A DNA stretch of 64,000 nucleotides from Bacilli bacterium. Its GTDB lineage: Bacteria; Bacillota_I; Bacilli_A; RFN20; CAG-826. The position numbers and the translations under genes are program-made. The stretch lies in contig JAFUHI010000007.1 in the NCBI GenBank assembly GCA_017468925.1, forward strand, positions 84,013 to 148,012, written 5' to 3'. Positions 60,736 to 64,000 of the stretch are shown piece after piece. Each line of letters opens with the position of its first letter. Within the stretch, counting starts at the first letter, position 1. The notes beneath the pieces were generated by a model, which ran no database searches, was not told the origin of the DNA, and saw only the letters and a list, made by a program, of their open reading frames with translations.

Positions 60736-61508
60736 GAATAGTCATATGTAACGGCACGATCGATGCCAATTACCTCATCGAGACATTAGGCGAAGAGAAT
60801 AACCTAACCATCATCAATTCCTCAGCGGAAGTGGCCAAAGAGATTATGGCCCGTCATCACCGTTCCGTCTTTATCGGCAAGCCTTGGAGGCACCATATCT
60901 TGATGGATGCTGGGGTGGCGGACGCTGATGTACTTATTTCCTTATGCGAGAAAGACACCGACAATTTCGCGGTATGCTATGCTGCAAAGCATATATTCCA
61001 CGTCAAGAATTGCATCTGCATGACCAACGACCCAAATAACGTCGAAATCTATAAAAAACTTGGGATTGACACGGTTATTTGCTCCACTTATGTCTTAGGC
61101 AATAGCATCAAAGAAGCCTTTAACGTCGAAAGCGTATTCCGCACGATGACTTTGCAAAACAACAAGATTGCAATGATTGAAGCGGGCATCCTTTCAGGAT
61201 ATGAGATTGCCCATAAGCGAATCATGGATATCGCTTTCCCGCGCTATGCCTCAATCAGCTGCATTTTCCGCGATTATGAAGTCATCATCCCTAATGGACA
61301 AATAGTCTTGCTCCCAGGCGATAAACTATATGTCGTCTGCGCCCCGAAGGATGAGAAAGAGATAAGAGAATGGATTTCCTGCAAACAAGGGGAAAGAGGC
61401 AAGACGAAAGACAAAATCGAAAAACACATAAAAGAGGTCAAAGCCAAAGTTAGCAAAGCTAAAGAGAAAGCTACCTCCAGAAGAAGCAAAAAGAAAGAAG
61501 AGAAATGA
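60732..61508 (+). CDS. Trk/Ktr potassium regulator with degenerate N domain and RCK-C
   Basis: The 258-residue protein has an RCK-N domain whose glycine motif is lost (CNGTIDANY in place of GxGxxG), then an RCK-C domain (residues ~135-215, VESVFRTMTL...LLPGDKLYVVCAPKDE) and a Lys/Arg-rich tail (KVSKAKEKATSRRSKKKEEK). RCK-C domains often bind c-di-AMP, and cdaA is present at 2.5 kb. It overlaps the TrkH gene by ATGA. Confidence 0.87.
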   Translation: MRIVICNGTIDANYLIETLGEENNLTIINSSAEVAKEIMARHHRSVFIGKPWRHHILMDAGVADADVLISLCEKDTDNFAVCYAAKHIFHVKNCICMTNDPNNVEIYKKLGIDTVICSTYVLGNSIKEAFNVESVFRTMTLQNNKIAMIEAGILSGYEIAHKRIMDIAFPRYASISCIFRDYEVIIPNGQIVLLPGDKLYVVCAPKDEKEIREWISCKQGERGKTKDKIEKHIKEVKAKVSKAKEKATSRRSKKKEEK

Positions 61509-63172
61509 AGAAGGAAATCAAGGGATACAGATTAATTCTATCTTACATTGGGACATTCCTTATGTTTGAGGGATTCATAACCCTCATCCCATTGCTCCTT
61601 TTGATATTCTATCCAGAAGAGAGAACCGCGCTTCTTTCTTTCGCTATACCGGGGGCGAGTGCAATAGTGCTAGGCATATTCATTCGTTTATTCTTCTCTT
61701 GGAACCGCCAAGCGGGAAGGCTTGATAACCACGAGAATGCCTTCTTGTTGGTGTTCCTTTGGATCAACGGCATCATTCTAGGCGCCTTGCCTTTCTTCAT
61801 ATCGACTCTAGAAGGTCATATGGAGATGGATTTTGCCAAATCGATATTCGAATCGACCTCGGCCTATACCACAACTGGTTTGACAGTATTCGATCAATTT
61901 CTTGATGTAGAAGGGGCCTATTGCCCTCATATATTCCTTTTCCACCGCGCTTTGATGCAATTTATAGGCGGTGTAGGATTGGTCTTGATATTATCCAACC
62001 TTTTAGGTGGAAGAAATGCGATGAAGCTATATCTATCCGAAGGTCATGGAGATGCCTTGATGCCTAATTTAGCCAAGAGCGCTCGAATGATATTTGGAAT
62101 GTATACTTTGTGGGCGTTACTAGGCGCAGTAGGATTCTATCTCTTCGGGATGGATCCTTTTGAAGCGGTCTGCAACTCGATGTGCAACATCGCTACAGGC
62201 GGATTTGCGACAAGAAGCATCTCATTCTATTCCTATAGGGAATTCGAGGGGACTATCATGTCTCCTTCAATCACCTTCACCCCGGTGAATACGATTGGTA
62301 TCGAGATTATAGCGATTCTATTAATGCTTATCGGTATCACGAACTTTGTTTTGATAACTTTCGCTTTGAAGGGTGATTTCAAACGTTTCTTCAAGGATTG
62401 CGAGATTAGATACGCCTTGATCATGCTGGTGCTATTCTCTTTCCTCGGTGCCTGGCAAATCTGCACGAATTCCTCCTCATTTTTGAATGAGCCAACCGCT
62501 TTTGTGGATGGGGCGGGCATTTATAGCCAGGGTAGCGATTTCTCCTCGATGAATGGGATTTCCTATTGGGAGGCATTAAGATATTCGACATTCGATGTTG
62601 TTTCATCGATGTCAACATGCGGAGCCTCTAACGTTAAGAACCTCAATCAATTAGGTTATGCGATGACTTTCATCTCCATCTATTTGATGGCGACAGGCGG
62701 AGGCATGGGCTCGACATCAGGTGCGATCAAGCAATTTAGGATTTGCGTCATCTTCAAAGAGGTGTGGTGGAATGTTCATTATCATTTCGCTTCGCCTAGA
62801 ACAATCAACCCGAAGACGATTTATAGGCTTGGTGAGAAAAGAGAGATCGATGAAGGGACTTCGCAAGAAGCGCATTTCTTCACCCTTCTATTCGTCGCAT
62901 TCTTGCTACTAGGAACTTTGGCGTGCGCATGTTTGCCAGGGGTATCGCTATTACAAGGCTGCTACAATTTCACCACCGCTTTGGCGGGCACTGGCTTAAG
63001 CATCGTGGATTTTGCGATGCTAAGGAACGCCAATATGGAAAGCTATTACGCTTTCTTGTGGATATTAACCATCGGCATGTTCTTAGGACGTCTAGAAATC
63101 ATGCCAGTCTATTATTCAATCAGGAAAGTCGCGATGGATCCTGTGAGGCTATATAGAAAAAAACATGCGTGA
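61505..63172 (+). CDS. trkH: TrkH/KtrB potassium channel subunit
   Basis: The 555-residue K+-translocating subunit has four pore-loop repeats, visible as ATTGLTVF, NIATGGFATRS, MSTCGASN and ALAGTGLS selectivity-filter-like segments, in a 10-helix framework. Length is nearer TrkH than KtrB. It is the third gene of the split Trk operon. Confidence 0.92.
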   Translation: MKKEIKGYRLILSYIGTFLMFEGFITLIPLLLLIFYPEERTALLSFAIPGASAIVLGIFIRLFFSWNRQAGRLDNHENAFLLVFLWINGIILGALPFFISTLEGHMEMDFAKSIFESTSAYTTTGLTVFDQFLDVEGAYCPHIFLFHRALMQFIGGVGLVLILSNLLGGRNAMKLYLSEGHGDALMPNLAKSARMIFGMYTLWALLGAVGFYLFGMDPFEAVCNSMCNIATGGFATRSISFYSYREFEGTIMSPSITFTPVNTIGIEIIAILLMLIGITNFVLITFALKGDFKRFFKDCEIRYALIMLVLFSFLGAWQICTNSSSFLNEPTAFVDGAGIYSQGSDFSSMNGISYWEALRYSTFDVVSSMSTCGASNVKNLNQLGYAMTFISIYLMATGGGMGSTSGAIKQFRICVIFKEVWWNVHYHFASPRTINPKTIYRLGEKREIDEGTSQEAHFFTLLFVAFLLLGTLACACLPGVSLLQGCYNFTTALAGTGLSIVDFAMLRNANMESYYAFLWILTIGMFLGRLEIMPVYYSIRKVAMDPVRLYRKKHA

Positions 63173-63187
63173 TTTGGAGGGATATTT

Positions 63188-63604
63188 ATGTTAATCGATG
63201 AAATCAAAAAGGCAAATATCGAGGCAATGAAGGCAAGGGATGTAGACGCTAGAAGCGCCTACTCCATTGTCATGTCTAGATATACTGAATTAAAGACAAA
63301 CGGAAGCGGGAAAGAAGTGGGCGACCAAGAAGTCGTCTCGATAATTCTCAAATTCGAAAAGGAATTGCTTGAAGAAGGAGAAGGATACAAGAAAGCGGGA
63401 AGAGAGGCTCAATATTCATCTATCCTTAGGCAAATCGAGGCGTTAAAACCCTTCAAGCCCCAAATGATGAGCGAAGAGGAGATAAGAAATATTATTTCTT
63501 CTTTAGAAGACAAATCCATGCCTTCCATAATGAAATATTTCAAGGCGAATTATAACGGCAAATGCGATATGTCTCTTGTCAATAAGATAGCTCGTGCGAT
63601 ATAA
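63188..63604 (+). CDS. yqeY: YqeY/GatB-tail domain protein
   Basis: The 138-residue helical protein starts LIDEIKKANIEAMKARD and contains EEGEGYKKAGREAQ and the C-terminal FKANYNGKCDMSLVNKIARA. It is related to the tRNA-binding tail of GatB; the role in tRNA metabolism is presumed. GGAGG precedes the ATG. Confidence 0.92.
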   Translation: MLIDEIKKANIEAMKARDVDARSAYSIVMSRYTELKTNGSGKEVGDQEVVSIILKFEKELLEEGEGYKKAGREAQYSSILRQIEALKPFKPQMMSEEEIRNIISSLEDKSMPSIMKYFKANYNGKCDMSLVNKIARAI

Positions 63605-63615
63605 TTAGCCGCGCT

Positions 63616-63689
63616 AGGGGCTTGGTTCAGTGGTAGAACAGCGGTCTCCAAAACCGTTGATGAGGGTTCGATTCCTTCAGCCCCTGCCA
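63616..63689 (+). tRNA. tRNA-Trp (CCA)
   Basis: Acceptor AGGGGCT/AGCCCCT, anticodon loop CTCCAAA with CCA, T-loop GTTCGATTC and encoded CCA. No UGA-reading tRNA-Trp is seen, consistent with TGA as stop. Confidence 0.95.
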
Positions 63690-63705
63690 TTCTTAAAATC
63701 GTGAA

Positions 63706-63738
63706 ATAATACGTCGAAATTGGCGTATTATTTTTGTT
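63706..63738 (+). terminator. Intrinsic terminator after tRNA-Trp
   Basis: AATAATACG and CGTATTATT form a perfect 9-bp stem followed by TTTG and TTTT. Confidence 0.8.
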
Positions 63739-63810
63739 TTTAAAGTTTTTGTGTAAACTTGGATGGTTAAAATCATATGGTGATGACATTCTAAATAAAG
63801 AAGTGGATAG

Positions 63811-63844
63811 ATTAAGTTTCCATACTACCCGAACGAAACTTAAT
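63811..63844. repeat. Perfect inverted repeat ATTAAGTTT/AAACTTAAT
   Basis: Nine-bp arms are separated by 16 nt in a gene-free gap. There is no T run, so it is not a standard terminator; it could be an operator or element end. Confidence 0.4.
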
Positions 63845-63874
63845 TCCTACCACCCCTGACTTTTTTAAGGCAAA

Positions 63875-63901
63875 AGAAAAACCCAGAATGATGATCTGGG
63901 C
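63875..63901 (-). terminator. Intrinsic terminator of the right-edge gene
   Basis: On the reverse strand CCCAGA-TCATCAT-TCTGGG is followed by TTTTTC. It supports the short reverse-strand frame to its right. Confidence 0.7.
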
Positions 63902-63919
63902 ATTGCTATTATCTATAAT

Positions 63920-64000
63920 TTATTTATTTATGAACATGCTGAAGTTCGTGTGGTAATCGGTACATTTGATTCGATAGTCAACTCTTACCTTAAGGGCACC
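63920..64000 (-). CDS. C-terminal end of a reverse-strand gene, cut by the window edge
   Basis: The last 26 codons (ending HTNFSMFINK and TAA) are open to the window edge, and a terminator follows 20 bp after the stop. The fragment is too short to identify. Confidence 0.4.
   Translation of the reverse strand, partial: GALKVRVDYRIKCTDYHTNFSMFINK

Noticed and set aside
63550..63789. 79-codon reverse-strand frame
   Set aside because: Its middle (GAEGIEPSSTVLETAVLPLN) is the well-known false translation of tRNA-Trp.
7585..63790. Recurring TATGGTGATGA-like motif upstream of several genes (near 7588, 35552, 52870, 63778)
   Set aside because: Only 9-11 bp are shared, two of the copies belong to a known duplication, and spacing to the -10 box varies; too weak to call a regulator site.
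1..64000. UGA read as tryptophan (Mollicutes code)
   Set aside because: TGA ends many full-length genes at sensible positions and the tRNA-Trp anticodon is CCA.

Overview
The window looks like a chromosome segment of an uncultured, low-GC, probably gut-associated Firmicute of the Bacilli, near the Mollicutes-like lineages (RF39, RFN20 and Erysipelotrichales-type groups). This placement is an inference. It rests on AT-rich codon use, Gram-positive lipoprotein signals, strong AGGAGG ribosome sites, CdaA, DegV, DUF1846, YqeY, Hsp33 and a GluRS with the clostridial-type N-terminal extension. The genetic code appears standard: TGA ends many genes and the only tRNA-Trp has anticodon CCA. Many genes instead start 5-7 nt after a TATAAT-like box with no ribosome site, which suggests leaderless mRNAs.

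Layout. 1-2.4 kb: a partial lipoprotein, a membrane protein and its probable TetR repressor with two matching operators. 2.5-7.5 kb: housekeeping genes (c-di-AMP cyclase, purine nucleoside phosphorylase, GluRS, tRNA-Gly, tRNA-Glu) and two small unknown genes. 7.6-9.8 kb: a large surface lipoprotein with InlB-type repeats; its paralogue lies at 35.6-37.7 kb. 9.8-20.2 kb: PatB with DUF3737, upp behind a leader-peptide attenuator, Hsp33, a lipid kinase, a Glu/Pro-repeat membrane protein, two CNNM/CorC proteins and a guanylate-kinase-like protein. 20.3-25.0 kb: a compact Tad-type pilus or secretion operon. 25.1-25.6 kb: acyl carrier protein and two tRNAs.

25.6-35.3 kb is an accessory island, more AT-rich than its surroundings. 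It starts after tRNA-Glu with a DNA methyltransferase, and a degenerate copy of that gene's first codons lies at its right edge. Inside, a repeated hairpin/terminator element (five copies, all in one orientation) separates small gene modules: a membrane protein; HxlR with a macrodomain, a DUF1848 protein and a class M sirtuin (a probable protein ADP-ribosylation switch); a YhcG-type nuclease beside a ~300-nt highly structured non-coding segment; a SemiSWEET with an MTA/SAH nucleosidase; and an ATC-hydrolase-like protein with an LCM-family methyltransferase.

37.8-48.3 kb is a redox and purine region: an FAD dehydrogenase, LysR, a CofE-like ligase, a GMP synthase without its glutaminase domain, xpt, and then a guanine-class riboswitch controlling a BMP-type nucleoside ABC transporter. 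48.4-57.1 kb: a large secreted protein, DUF1846, GNAT, DegV, a PlsC acyltransferase carrying a zinc ribbon, and a Y-family polymerase with a YolD-like partner. 57.2-64 kb: a hydrolase with a sugar symporter, DUF5662, a split Trk potassium system, YqeY, tRNA-Trp, and the tail of a reverse-strand gene.
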